Shown: positions 1 to 8,914, numbered from the stretch's first letter. The stretch is 64,000 nt of DNA from Sphaerisporangium fuscum (GCF_018531465.1 NZ_JAHDTF010000023.1:62001-126000), one strand, 5' to 3'. Program-made: numbers and translations. The notes: generated by a model from the letters alone, not told the origin.

Positions 1-245
1 AGCCTGCAGCTGAGCATGCTCGGGGTGCACGTCCGCCACCGGACCTCCACCTGTCATTGGTAGCGCCTGCCGGGGAGCTTGCCCGGCTCGTGCCCACGAG
101 CCGCTCTCCGACTGTGACAGCGTATGAGTTGGACCTCGTATTCGTGCAGGGTTCTCGCCATTCGGACCAGATTCCTGACGTCTGACGGCCTTGAATGGGA
201 CGAACGCGGCAGTCGACGAAGATCTACGGATTAGCATCGTGTGAC

Positions 246-896
246 ATGACGTCTTCCGTTCCCCGCGGCCGCCGTCGTAGACGTCCGATTTTCATGACGA
301 TGACCGTTCTCGTGGCGGCGGCAGGCATCGGGGCCACGGCCGCGTTCGGCGGCCTGGCGAAGGCTCCTCCTTCGGGCCCGCCCCAGGCGCGCATGGGGGA
401 GGAGGTCGACCAGGACCTGTTCCACACGAAGATCGTGGACGCGGTCGTGCACACCGTGCCGTCCGGCACCGGCAGCGGGTCCGAGCGGACCGTCCTCGAC
501 CTCGACCTGCGGGTGTTCAACCAGGCTCAGGTCAGCGTGCGGGCCGACTACCTCGCGCAGTCCTTCCTGACCGTCGTCTCACGGGACGGTGAGCTGGTGC
601 TGGACACGACGAACCCCCGCGCGCAGCCGAACTTCATGTACGACGCGATCGTCCCCGGTGCAGGCGTCCCGAGCAGGCTGCTGCCGCCGAAGCGGACCTC
701 CACGGTGCTGATGCGGTTCCGGAGACTGGGCGCGGACGACGCGGACAAGTATCCGTCCCTCCTGGACATCACTCTCGGCAAGTACGAGAACCACGAAGAC
801 GCGCTCACCGGACGCCGTTTCGTCCAGCTGGTGACGGACGACGGCAAGCCCGAGGTCGTCGCGCGGCTCGCCGTCCCGGTCCGGAAGGACGTGTGA
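246..896 (+). CDS. Membrane-anchored protein, cassette 1 gene A (unknown function)
   Basis: Unrecognised family. An Arg-rich N-terminus precedes a single transmembrane segment (about residues 17-36, ending AAFGGL), followed by an exported domain of about 175 residues. The first gene of a four-gene cassette that recurs at 3.7-7.2 kb; the paralogue at 3702 has the same RRRPI..AAFGGL anchor. An upstream in-frame ATG at 195 exists, but the ATG at 246 matches the paralogue's MTS start. The stop overlaps the next start (TGATG), so the genes are translationally coupled. Topology (N-in, extracytoplasmic C-terminal domain) is inferred. Confidence 0.75.
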   Translation: MTSSVPRGRRRRRPIFMTMTVLVAAAGIGATAAFGGLAKAPPSGPPQARMGEEVDQDLFHTKIVDAVVHTVPSGTGSGSERTVLDLDLRVFNQAQVSVRADYLAQSFLTVVSRDGELVLDTTNPRAQPNFMYDAIVPGAGVPSRLLPPKRTSTVLMRFRRLGADDADKYPSLLDITLGKYENHEDALTGRRFVQLVTDDGKPEVVARLAVPVRKDV

Positions 897-1549
897 TGGC
901 CGGCCGCCTCCTGCGCAGGATCGGCAACGGGACGATCGCGCTCGCCGTCGGCGCGGCCGCGGTGTACGCGCACACGTACGTCATGGACCAGCAGGCCCTG
1001 GACGCGCCGCTGACCACGCACGTCGCCGCCGGGGCCGTCGCCGCGACCGGCAGGTTCAGCGCGCGGATCGACAAGGTCGTGGCGGCGAGGACCTTGAAGC
1101 TGCGGAGCACGAGCAAGAGCGCCCTCTCCGGCACGACCACGACGACGGAGACCACCGTCGGCACCCCCGACGTCTTCGTCGTCGTCACGCTCAGCGCCAC
1201 CTCCCCCGGCGATCCCGAGTACCTGCAGGATCCGCGGCTGCGGACGCGGGACGACGTCGAGTACGTCGCCACCGACCGCGTGGGCGAGGAGTTCACGCTG
1301 TCCGACCGGCCGGTGCAGCAGGGCTGGTGGGTCAAGCTCACCTACGTCTTCGAGGTCCCGCCCGCGGCACTGCCCGGCGCCTCGGTCGTGGTGACCGTCT
1401 CCACCACCAACGGCATCTACGACAGCGTCTATCCCGGCCGCTACGACCAGCTGCTTCCGGAGGCGTCCATGACGCTGACGCCCGACGACGCGGCGACCAG
1501 GCGGCTGCTCGACGAGGCCGAGCCCTCCCTGGAGATGGAGGCGAGCTGA
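896..1549 (+). CDS. Membrane-anchored protein, cassette 1 gene B (unknown function)
   Basis: Unrecognised. A short basic N-terminus and one membrane segment (about residues 9-25, ending VYAHTYV) are followed by an exported domain of about 190 residues. A motif VQQGWW..FEVPP near residues 140-155 is repeated in the paralogue at 4379 (VQPGWW..FEVPP), showing common descent. The start is either this ATG, overlapping the previous TGA, or a GTG one codon upstream (893). Operonic with the genes on either side; probably partners with gene A and gene C products at the membrane. Confidence 0.75.
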   Translation: MAGRLLRRIGNGTIALAVGAAAVYAHTYVMDQQALDAPLTTHVAAGAVAATGRFSARIDKVVAARTLKLRSTSKSALSGTTTTTETTVGTPDVFVVVTLSATSPGDPEYLQDPRLRTRDDVEYVATDRVGEEFTLSDRPVQQGWWVKLTYVFEVPPAALPGASVVVTVSTTNGIYDSVYPGRYDQLLPEASMTLTPDDAATRRLLDEAEPSLEMEAS

Positions 1550-1553
1550 GCAC

Positions 1554-2207
1554 ATGAGCACGACCGGACCGGACGGGCCCGCGCCGGACGCCCGGGAGAC
1601 CTTCGACGCCTTCAGCCCGCGCACCAAACCGTCCGCCGCCACCGCCCCGAGCGCGTGGGAGCCGTTCCCGACGAGTGCCCCCCTGCCCTCCGGCGCGCCC
1701 GAGCCGGCCGGGCCGCGACGGTGGCGCGGCGCGCTGCGCGCCGTGGCCATGCTGGTGGCGGCCGTGGCGCTGGTGGCCGTCACGGTCGGCGTGCAGTGGT
1801 GGGACCGGACGAAGTGGGTGGCGGAGCGCTACCCGGCCGAGGTGGTGAAGGACGTGCCCGCCGGCGGCACCGCGACCCTCGGTGGCATCGTGTGGAAGGC
1901 GACCGTCTCCGTCATGCCGGCGACGGCCGGGCAGATCGCCGGCACCACGTCGCTGGAGGCCACCGTCGAGGTGACCCCGCTGTCCGAACAGGACGCCGAC
2001 CAGTACCACAGCCCGCGGTTCAGCGTGCGGGACCGGGCCGGGCACACGTGGGTGGCGCGGACGGCCGGGACGTTGACCTCCCTGGACCTCGAACCCGGCA
2101 AGCCGTCCCGCATCACGGTCGTCGCGGCGGTTCCGGCGGGGCTCGCGGACACCGCCGAGCTGGTCCTGGACTACTCGCCGACCGAGACGCTGCGCTTCGT
2201 CCGCTGA
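1554..2207 (+). CDS. Membrane-anchored protein, cassette 1 gene C (unknown function)
   Basis: Unrecognised. A cytoplasmic Pro/Ala-rich tail of about 60 residues precedes one membrane segment (about residues 62-82, ending GVQWWD) and an exported domain of about 130 residues. The paralogue at 5041 has GVQWYD at the same place and a matching AVP..L....ELV stretch near the C-terminus. It starts four bases after the gene B stop. Its last 37 bases overlap, tail to tail, the end of the convergent membrane gene on the - strand. Confidence 0.75.
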   Translation: MSTTGPDGPAPDARETFDAFSPRTKPSAATAPSAWEPFPTSAPLPSGAPEPAGPRRWRGALRAVAMLVAAVALVAVTVGVQWWDRTKWVAERYPAEVVKDVPAGGTATLGGIVWKATVSVMPATAGQIAGTTSLEATVEVTPLSEQDADQYHSPRFSVRDRAGHTWVARTAGTLTSLDLEPGKPSRITVVAAVPAGLADTAELVLDYSPTETLRFVR

Positions 2208-3520
2208 CGGCTCGCCGCGATGTCGTACGTGGCGGCGAACAGGCACAGCGTGAGCGTGGTGAAGACCAGGTCGCGGCCGAAGCCCACCGGGATCTGGTAG
2301 ACCTGCCAGTCGAGCTGACGATGGGCGGTGCCGATGAGGTAGTACACGCCGCGTTCGGCGTAGTCCATGCCCACGTGCAGCAGCGTGTAGCACAGGCACA
2401 TGACCGTGATCAGCGGGGCGCCGCCGCGCAGGGTGAGCCTGAGGGCGTTGAGCACCGGCGGCCACCTGTCGAGGCCCGTCCGCGCCATGAACATGCCGAC
2501 GCCCCGGCGGGTGAGCCGGTGCGTCCGCCTGCGCACCGCGTCGGCCGCCTGTTCGAGCGAGGTGCCCCTGACCACGTCCCGGCCGTCCTCGGAGTAGGCG
2601 CCGTAGACGAGGATGACCAGGGTGAGCCAGACGAGCGGCTGCACCAGGGCCTCGGTGATGTGCGGACGCACCTCGCCCAGCCACTCCATGGCCGCCTGCC
2701 AGCCCGGCACGGCCTTCTCCAGGGCGGCCCACCGCTCGTTCCACCATCCGGTGACGACGCGCTCCTCCAGCCAGGCCGAGCGCCCCTGGGCGAAGGCGAA
2801 CACCAGGACCGCGCCGTAGAACGTGTACGCCAGCTCGAAGAAGGCGACGCCGAAGGCGAGCCGGGAGCCGCCCCGGCGCGCGTGCAGGGCCGACAGCACG
2901 TACCGGACGACCAGGGCGACGGCCGTGAAGATGACGGCGATCCTGACGTCGAGCACGAGGTTCTCCCCGGCGTCCGGCTTGACGGGAGGGGTCGGATGCG
3001 CGCTGTCGAGCTGCGCCGCGACGTACTTGTCGTACTGGACGGCGTAGCGCTCCATGTCGGCGTCGGCGAACTCGCGCCAGTCGGCCGTCTGGAACCCCCA
3101 CGCCAGGTACACCGCCACGAACGCGATGAGCGCCCGGCCGGCGCGGTCGAGCAGCGACTCGTCCTCCTCGCCGGCGTCCCGCCTGGCCCGCGTCTCGGCC
3201 AGCACGCCGCGCAGCGTGTGCAGCATGCCCACCACGACGATCATGCCGAGCATGACCATCACGATGAACAGGAACATGACCCCGGCCAGACGCCACTGCC
3301 GGAAGGAGCCGTGCGAGAACTCCGACCCGGCGACCAGGAGCCCGAACCGGCCCAGCTTCCCGGCGGTGAACCAGAGCACCAGCGGGACGAGGCGGCGTCC
3401 CCACAGGCCCAGCGCGTACAGCGGAAGCGCGTACGGCGAGGACCTCCACCACCGGACAGGAGGAGACGCTTGCGCCGTCTCAGGCCGCGACCCCGCCCCC
3501 AAGGCCAACGATTCGGACAT
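2171..3520 (-). CDS. Polytopic membrane protein, cassette 1 gene D (unknown function)
   Basis: About 450 residues with roughly eight hydrophobic segments and no recognisable catalytic motif. Clearly paralogous to the gene at 5843-7216: shared blocks include LVYGAYSED/LMYGAYAED, RTHRLTRR/RTHSLTRR, LRGGAPL/VRGGAPL and LFAATYDI/LAATFDI. The ATG at 3520 (MSES) is preferred to upstream 3562 because the paralogue starts MSDS. It converges on and overlaps gene C by 37 bp. Role unknown; the conserved neighbourhood suggests it works with the three single-pass proteins encoded opposite. Confidence 0.75.
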   Translation of the reverse strand: MSESLALGAGSRPETAQASPPVRWWRSSPYALPLYALGLWGRRLVPLVLWFTAGKLGRFGLLVAGSEFSHGSFRQWRLAGVMFLFIVMVMLGMIVVVGMLHTLRGVLAETRARRDAGEEDESLLDRAGRALIAFVAVYLAWGFQTADWREFADADMERYAVQYDKYVAAQLDSAHPTPPVKPDAGENLVLDVRIAVIFTAVALVVRYVLSALHARRGGSRLAFGVAFFELAYTFYGAVLVFAFAQGRSAWLEERVVTGWWNERWAALEKAVPGWQAAMEWLGEVRPHITEALVQPLVWLTLVILVYGAYSEDGRDVVRGTSLEQAADAVRRRTHRLTRRGVGMFMARTGLDRWPPVLNALRLTLRGGAPLITVMCLCYTLLHVGMDYAERGVYYLIGTAHRQLDWQVYQIPVGFGRDLVFTTLTLCLFAATYDIAASRQRTKRSVSVGE

Positions 3521-3701
3521 CCCCCGCATCGTATCGATCACCTGCGGGAGGGCGCAGGGCATCTGTCACAAGCGGGTTCTGCGGGAAGGTTCCGCTTTCC
3601 TTGAAGGCTGGCCAGATAAATGAGGATTTATCCCCTTCTGCCCCACATCTGAGGGACGAACGAGGCGGAAGGGGAAGGAGCACCCACTACCATCCTGTGG
3701 C

Positions 3702-4382
3702 ATGACGTCCACCCCTCCCGACGACGCACCACGCCGCCGGCCGATCCTCGTACCGGTCGTGGCCATCCTGGCGGCGGTGACCGTAGGAGTGAGCGCGGCG
3801 TTCGGCGGCCTGAAGGACGCCCCCGAACCGCAGCCCGAGCAGCTCGGCAAGGGCGCGGAGTTCGACCAGGGCCAGATGAAGACCGTCTTCGAGGACGCGG
3901 TCGTCCGCCCCGGCGACAACCAGGGCCTCGGCATCTCCGACAAGCGGTACCTGCAGATCATGATGAAGGTCACCAACGAGTCGGACGAGACCATCCTGGC
4001 CCAGACCATGGACAGGGCTCTGCCCACCATCCGGGCCGACGACAAGACGATCAAGCCCGGGAAGGACCCTTCCGACCTCGGCCCCCGCATCGTGACCCTC
4101 TACAAGGGCCACTCCTACAGCCAGCTGCACCCGGGAGTGCCCGAGACCGTCGTGATGTCCTTCGAGCTGGGCGAGAACGACCCCGTCCCCGAGAAGGTGA
4201 GCATCGACGCCGCCACCTTCGAGTGGCAGGAGAGCTTCATCCAGCAGACCCACGCCTGGGTACGGGTCGTCGATGACGAACCGCCGACCCCCGAGGAGCG
4301 CAAGAGAGGCCAGTCCGTGACCCTGACCCCGAAGGTCGGCGCCCAGGTGACGCTTCCGGTCCGGGTGGAGGGGGGACTGTGA
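3702..4382 (+). CDS. Membrane-anchored protein, cassette 2 gene A
   Basis: Paralogue of the gene at 246: same length class, one membrane segment (about residues 14-32, ending SAAFGGL), then an exported domain of about 190 residues. It opens the second copy of the cassette. A purine-rich stretch (GGAAGGGGAAGGAG) lies about 20 bases upstream, rather far for a normal ribosome site. The stop overlaps the next GTG start by four bases (GTGA). Function unknown. Confidence 0.78.
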   Translation: MTSTPPDDAPRRRPILVPVVAILAAVTVGVSAAFGGLKDAPEPQPEQLGKGAEFDQGQMKTVFEDAVVRPGDNQGLGISDKRYLQIMMKVTNESDETILAQTMDRALPTIRADDKTIKPGKDPSDLGPRIVTLYKGHSYSQLHPGVPETVVMSFELGENDPVPEKVSIDAATFEWQESFIQQTHAWVRVVDDEPPTPEERKRGQSVTLTPKVGAQVTLPVRVEGGL

Positions 4383-5041
4383 CGGCCGCCTCGCCGGGAT
4401 TCGTTCCCGACGCCCCCGCCCTGCCGCCGGCACGCAGCGAACCGGCCCGCCGGGTCCCCGTCTGGCAGCGGATCCTCATGGCCGTCCTCGGCCTCGCCCT
4501 CGTGGCCGGCGCGGTGTACGCGCAGACGTTCGTCCTGGGCGTCGACCAGCTCGACGACCCGATCACCAGGTCCGGCGGCCTGCACGACGAAGTGAACGCC
4601 GACCTCTTCTCGGCCCGCCTGGAGCGCGTGGAGTTCGCCAAGACCGTACGGGTGAAGAAGACCTACTCGTCGGAGGACGCCGCCACCGACCAGGTGTTCC
4701 TGGTCGTCAAGGTGGGGGCCACCGCACCGCGCAGGCCGATCCAGCTCGCCGCGCACCTGCTCACCGCCGACGGGCTGCGCTTCGAGCCGACCGACCGGGT
4801 GCCCTCCAGCGCCACGCTGGCGGAGAAGTGGGTGCAGCCCGGTTGGTGGCGGTCCGGCCTCTACTTCTTCGAGGTCCCGCCGGACAAGGTCGCCGGGGCC
4901 CGGGTCGTCGTCTCGGAACCCCTTTCGCCGCTCTTCGGTGACCAGTACATCGCCGAGGCGGCCTTCGACCTCGGCCTGGACGAGGCGAAGGCGCGGCAGA
5001 TGATCGGTGCGGCCCAAGACGTCTACGAGGTGACCGGCTGA
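4379..5041 (+). CDS. Membrane-anchored protein, cassette 2 gene B
   Basis: Paralogue of the gene at 896. A longer N-terminus (about 30 residues), one membrane segment (LMAVLGLALVAGAVYA), and an exported domain with the shared VQPGWW..FEVPP motif. The GTG start overlaps the stop of gene A, and its own TGA overlaps the next ATG by one base, so A-B-C should be co-translated. Function unknown. Confidence 0.78.
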   Translation: MTAASPGFVPDAPALPPARSEPARRVPVWQRILMAVLGLALVAGAVYAQTFVLGVDQLDDPITRSGGLHDEVNADLFSARLERVEFAKTVRVKKTYSSEDAATDQVFLVVKVGATAPRRPIQLAAHLLTADGLRFEPTDRVPSSATLAEKWVQPGWWRSGLYFFEVPPDKVAGARVVVSEPLSPLFGDQYIAEAAFDLGLDEAKARQMIGAAQDVYEVTG

Positions 5042-5949
5042 TGACCGACCAGAACCCGAACGACACCGGAGTCTTCCGCCCTCCCGCCCCCGAACCTTCC
5101 TGGTTCTCCCCGGGAAGAAGGGTGCCCCGCCCGGACGCCCGGGTGTGGCCGCCGCCGGAGCCGGAAATGAGGAGCACCTCGACCATGCCGATCCCGGTGG
5201 TCGACGGAGGTCCCCGGCAACAGCAGGCGTGGCCGCCTCCAGGCGGCCCCGGCGCGCAGGTTCCCGGAGGGCAGGTTCCCGGAGGGCCCGCCGCACCGGC
5301 CCCGGCCCCGCCACAGGTCCCCGGTGGCCCGCTGCCGCGACGCCGTCCCGGCCCCGCCGCCGCTGCCCCGGCCGCGCCCGCCGCCGTACCCGCCGAGCCG
5401 CCCCAGGCCGCACCCACCTCCCGCCGTCGTCGCCGGCCGCCGATGCCGAAGGCGGCCAAGATCGGACTGCAGTTCTTCGGCGCGGTCGGCCTCACGGCGG
5501 CGATCGTGGGCGTGCAGTGGTACGACGCGCTCGACCAGTACCGGCAGAAGAACCCCCCGGCCCAGGTGCGCCACGTCGCGCACGGCCAGGAGGCGCCCCT
5601 GGAGAACGCCAAGTGGCGGGTGCTCAGCATCGGCCCGTTCGCGCAGCAGCAGGCGGAGACCCCCGACCGCGTCATGCTGCAGATCGAGGTGCAGGCCACC
5701 GGCCTCAACGCCGACGCCAAGTACTACACCAGCAGCGTGCCGGGCTTCTACATGACCGACAAGGCCGGCCGGCTGTGGCTCGCCCAGGCGTGGAAGACGC
5801 CCGAGGAGCTGAAGGTCGGCGTGCCGGGCACCTTCACCCTGGTCAGCGCGGTCCCGAAGGCACTGGAGGACCAGGTCGAACTGGTGATGTGGGCGAACTC
5901 GTACCAGGGGAAGAACCAGTCGGGACCGTCGCTGCACTTCGACCGCTGA
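5041..5949 (+). CDS. Membrane-anchored protein with Pro-rich cytoplasmic tail, cassette 2 gene C
   Basis: Paralogue of the gene at 1554 with a much longer N-terminal region: about 130 residues dominated by Pro, Gly and Ala, with a repeated GGQVPGG-type element. One membrane segment (about residues 141-160, ending GVQWYD) and an exported C-terminal domain follow. The low-complexity tail could be a flexible cytoplasmic linker (inference). The 3' end overlaps the convergent gene D by 107 bp. Confidence 0.75.
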   Translation: MTDQNPNDTGVFRPPAPEPSWFSPGRRVPRPDARVWPPPEPEMRSTSTMPIPVVDGGPRQQQAWPPPGGPGAQVPGGQVPGGPAAPAPAPPQVPGGPLPRRRPGPAAAAPAAPAAVPAEPPQAAPTSRRRRRPPMPKAAKIGLQFFGAVGLTAAIVGVQWYDALDQYRQKNPPAQVRHVAHGQEAPLENAKWRVLSIGPFAQQQAETPDRVMLQIEVQATGLNADAKYYTSSVPGFYMTDKAGRLWLAQAWKTPEELKVGVPGTFTLVSAVPKALEDQVELVMWANSYQGKNQSGPSLHFDR

Positions 5950-7216
5950 CCGCCCCGGCGCGGCGCCTGCGCTCCGCGCCGGCGAGGATGTCGAACGTCG
6001 CCGCCAGCAGACAGGTGGTCAGCACCGCCATGGCCAGGTCGACCGCGAAGGAGGTCGGCTTGTGCAGCACGTCCCAGAACAGGTACGGGTGGTCGTTGCC
6101 CACCAGGTAGTCGAGCCCGCGCCGGGCGTAGCCCTCGCCCACGTGCAGCGCGGCGAAGCACAGGGTGAACAGGCCGAACAGCGGCGCCCCGCCTCGTACC
6201 GTCAGCCGCACGGTGTGCGCGATCGGCAGCCAGTGCCCCCACCGGCCGAAGAACTTCCCCAGCGTCCGGCGGGTGAGGGAATGGGTGCGCTGGGTGAACA
6301 TCTCGCCCGCCTGCGCCGCCGTCCTCTCCAGGCGCGTGCCCTTGATCACCGTCTGGGCGTCCTCGGCGTAGGCGCCGTACATCAGGATCGCGACGGTGAG
6401 CCAGGCGGCCGGTAGCACCAGGGCGTCCCAGGCGAACGGCTTGACCTCCCCGACCGCGCCCCAGAAGGCCTCCCAGCCGGGGATGTGGGTGCGGAGGGTC
6501 TCCAGGAGCGAATCCCACCAGGAGTACATCGTCCGGTGGCCCACCCAGTCGGTGCGCGAGGCGATCACCTGGGCGCCGTAGTAGAAGAAGGAAAGCTCGC
6601 AGAACGACACGGCGAAGGACGCCACACGGCTTCCGGCACGCTCGTACCAGACGGTGAAGAAATACCTCGCCACGAACGCGATGATCATGATCGTGAAGGT
6701 GACGTTGAAGCTGAGTCCGGTGATGCCGGTGCCGGTGTCTCGGGTCTGGCCGGTGAGGAAGTCCGAGAAGGCGCCGATATAGCCGTACTGGGTGCTCTGC
6801 CGGGAGATGTCGGTCTGGATGAAGGCGCGCACGTCGTCCTGGTGCCAGCCCCAGGTGAGATAGAGCACCACGAACGGAACGATCACCCGGCTCAGGGCAC
6901 CGACGAAGCCCTCGTCCGCATCGCCGTCCGCCCGCCTGGCACGCATCTCGTACAGCGCCCCGCGCAGCGAGTAGAACATGCCGGCGCTCACGATCAGGTT
7001 CGCCATCACCATGATGATGAAGACGAACATGGTCAGCGCGAGCCGCAGGTCGCGCATCGAGCCGTGGGACATCTCGGTGCCGCCCACGAGCAGGCCGAAG
7101 CGTATGAGCTGCCCTGCCGAGTACCACATGGTCAGCGGCAGGATGCACCGCCCGGCCAGGCGCAGGGTGTGCCACGGCAGCGACCAGACAGCTGGGGTGC
7201 GGATCGAATCGGACAT
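5843..7216 (-). CDS. Polytopic membrane protein, cassette 2 gene D
   Basis: 457 residues, about eight membrane segments, paralogous to 2171-3520. The last ~45 residues are a Ser/Pro/Gly-rich tail without counterpart in copy 1; this is the part encoded antisense to gene C (107 bp overlap), so it may be a read-on extension. The downstream end of the preceding sulfurtransferase operon is separated from this start by a strong hairpin at 7289-7333. Function unknown. Confidence 0.75.
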   Translation of the reverse strand: MSDSIRTPAVWSLPWHTLRLAGRCILPLTMWYSAGQLIRFGLLVGGTEMSHGSMRDLRLALTMFVFIIMVMANLIVSAGMFYSLRGALYEMRARRADGDADEGFVGALSRVIVPFVVLYLTWGWHQDDVRAFIQTDISRQSTQYGYIGAFSDFLTGQTRDTGTGITGLSFNVTFTIMIIAFVARYFFTVWYERAGSRVASFAVSFCELSFFYYGAQVIASRTDWVGHRTMYSWWDSLLETLRTHIPGWEAFWGAVGEVKPFAWDALVLPAAWLTVAILMYGAYAEDAQTVIKGTRLERTAAQAGEMFTQRTHSLTRRTLGKFFGRWGHWLPIAHTVRLTVRGGAPLFGLFTLCFAALHVGEGYARRGLDYLVGNDHPYLFWDVLHKPTSFAVDLAMAVLTTCLLAATFDILAGAERRRRAGAVSGRSAATVPTGSSPGTSSPTSPVRPGPPVPSGPR

Positions 7217-7288
7217 CTGGGGAATCCTATCGACGGCGCACCACGCGTCGCAGCCGCATCAGGGGGACTTCGAGATTCATGGAAGAAA

Positions 7289-7333
7289 CGGTGCGGGCCG
7301 GCGCCCCCGCGAAGGGGACGCCGGCCCGCACCG
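7289..7333 (-). terminator. Strong hairpin, terminator of the sulfurtransferase operon
   Basis: A 15-bp perfect stem (CGGTGCGGGCCGGCG at 7289-7303 with its complement at 7319-7333) closes a loop that itself can form CCCC/GGGG pairing. It sits 18 bases past the stop of the DUF1416 gene and before the start of the next - strand gene. No U-run follows, as is common in high-GC actinomycetes. Confidence 0.75.
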
Positions 7334-7350
7334 GCCGTGGTTCAGATCAC

Positions 7351-7650
7351 TCAGACGGCGACCTGGAGCTGGGAGACCTCGCCGAGGCGGGCCTCCACCG
7401 TGACGTCCTTGGTGACGCCACCGCCCGCGATGATGCGGACGGTCCAGGAGCCGGGAGCGGCGAAGAAGCGGAAGATGCCCTCGTCGGACACCACGACCTC
7501 ACCGGTGAACTCGCCGGACTGGTCCAGCAGGCGGGCGTACGCGGTGCCGGCACCGGTCACGACGCCCTGGATGACGGCCTGGTTCGACAGGTCGATCCCG
7601 GCCGGAAGGGCGACGGTCTGCTCAGGTGCGGCGCAACCCTGGATGGTCAT
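7351..7650 (-). CDS. DUF1416 family protein (SseC-like)
   Basis: 99 residues starting MTIQGCAAPEQ. The DUF1416 family is a small beta-rich protein encoded beside thiosulfate sulfurtransferases in actinobacteria (SseC next to CysA in mycobacteria). The start overlaps the sulfurtransferase stop by one base (TGATG), so it is translationally coupled. The precise biochemical role is not known; linkage points to sulfur transfer or sulfur-compound detoxification. An open frame extends upstream to 7707, but that part lies inside the sulfurtransferase gene. Confidence 0.88.
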   Translation of the reverse strand: MTIQGCAAPEQTVALPAGIDLSNQAVIQGVVTGAGTAYARLLDQSGEFTGEVVVSDEGIFRFFAAPGSWTVRIIAGGGVTKDVTVEARLGEVSQLQVAV

Positions 7651-8489
7651 CAGCGGGCCTCTCCCAGCTCGATCGGCACGCCCACGAGCGAGCCGTATTC
7701 GGTCCACGAGCCGTCGTAGTTCTTCACGTTCGCCTGCTGGAGGATCTCGTGCAGGACGAACCAGGTGTGAGCGGAGCGCTCACCGATGCGGCAGTAGGCG
7801 ATGGTGTCCTTGCCGAAGTCGACGCCCGCCTCGGCGTAGAGGACACGGAGCTCGTCGTCGGACTTGAAGGTGCCGTCGTCGTTGGCCGCCTTCGACCACG
7901 GGATGTTGCGCGCGGTCGGGATGTGGCCGCCCCGCTGCGCCTGCTCCTGCGGCAGGTGGGCGGGGGCCAGGAGCTTGCCGGTGAACTCGTCGGGCGAGCG
8001 GACGTCGACGAGGTTCAGCTTGCCGATCGCGTTGACGACGTCGTCGCGGAAGGCGCGCAGCGAGTGGTCCTGGTCGTTGGCGACGTACTGCGTGGCGGGA
8101 CGCTCGGCCACCTCGGTGACCAGCTCGCGGGAGTCGAGCTCCCACTTCTTGCGGCCGCCGTCGAGCAGCTTGACGTTCTCGTGCCCGTACAGCTTGAAGT
8201 ACCAGTAGGCGTAGGCGGCGAACCAGTTGTTGTTACCGCCGTAGAGGACGACGGTGTCGTCGTTGGCGATGCCCCGAGCCGACAGGAGGGCCTGGAAGCC
8301 CTCACGGTCCACGAAATCACGGCGGACCGGGTCCTGCAGGTCCTTCTTCCAGTCGATCTTGACGGCACCACGGATGTGGCCCTTGTCGTAGGCGCTGGTG
8401 TCCTCGTCGACTTCGACGAGCACAACGCCCGGGGTGTCGAGGTTGGCCTCGACCCAGTCGGCGTCCACCAGTGCGGCGGAGCGGCTCAT
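7650..8489 (-). CDS. Thiosulfate sulfurtransferase (two rhodanese domains)
   Basis: 279 residues with two rhodanese domains. The N-terminal one is the inactive structural half. The C-terminal one carries the active-site loop CRIGERSAHTW with the catalytic Cys. It transfers sulfane sulfur from thiosulfate or a related donor to cyanide or thiol acceptors; in actinomycetes this type (CysA/SseA) belongs to sulfur metabolism. The ATG at 8489 follows GGGAGG at good spacing. It lies 14 bp after the DUF4395 gene and is coupled to the DUF1416 gene. Probably controlled by the upstream leader peptide. Confidence 0.93.
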   Translation of the reverse strand: MSRSAALVDADWVEANLDTPGVVLVEVDEDTSAYDKGHIRGAVKIDWKKDLQDPVRRDFVDREGFQALLSARGIANDDTVVLYGGNNNWFAAYAYWYFKLYGHENVKLLDGGRKKWELDSRELVTEVAERPATQYVANDQDHSLRAFRDDVVNAIGKLNLVDVRSPDEFTGKLLAPAHLPQEQAQRGGHIPTARNIPWSKAANDDGTFKSDDELRVLYAEAGVDFGKDTIAYCRIGERSAHTWFVLHEILQQANVKNYDGSWTEYGSLVGVPIELGEAR

Positions 8490-8503
8490 TGGGGAACCTC
8501 CCG

Positions 8504-8914
8504 TTATCGGGTTGCGGCGGGCATTAGACGGCGGATGATCAAGTACATTTCGCAGCCCAGGCACAAGCCGAAGGCGGCGTTCAGGAAGGCGGCCAGCAAG
8601 GCCGCGGCGGTCGCGCCGAGCGCGAACGGCGTGATCTGCGCGGCGAACCCGATCAGCCCGGCGACTGCGAAGGCCAGCCCGACACCCTGCGCGAAGCGGG
8701 GCGGGGCGGGATCCTCCATCTCCGCCGGCGGACCGAGTCTCGGCCGCACCAACCGTCTGAAGATGAGCCCGTACGGTGAGGCGCCGGCGACCCCCAGAGC
8801 GAAGACCACGCCCTGAGCAAGGAGAAGCCAGGCGTTGCCCGTGAGCAGGACCAGCGCCAGGATGAGCGTCGTGACGGCCGCGGAAAACCGCGTACTTCGG
8901 GGATCAACCTGCAT
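8504..8914 (-). CDS. DUF4395 integral membrane protein
   Basis: 136 residues with four hydrophobic segments and a Cys pair near the C-terminus (LCLGCEMY, residues about 119-124), typical of DUF4395. This family is repeatedly encoded with thiosulfate sulfurtransferase and DUF1416 in actinobacteria, suggesting a membrane redox or sulfur-transport step. AGGAG lies upstream of the ATG. First structural gene after the leader peptide at 9008-9091. Confidence 0.85.
   Translation of the reverse strand: MQVDPRSTRFSAAVTTLILALVLLTGNAWLLLAQGVVFALGVAGASPYGLIFRRLVRPRLGPPAEMEDPAPPRFAQGVGLAFAVAGLIGFAAQITPFALGATAAALLAAFLNAAFGLCLGCEMYLIIRRLMPAATR

Noticed and set aside
1338..3452. 704-residue ORF on the - strand
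   Set aside because: Arg/Gly-rich out-of-frame translation of genes B-D; high-GC shadow.
5200..5460. Short GC-rich repeats (GGQVPGG) as a DNA repeat or CRISPR-like array
   Set aside because: They are coding repeats in the Pro/Gly tail of cassette gene C2; no regular spacer structure. No CRISPR array was seen anywhere in the window.
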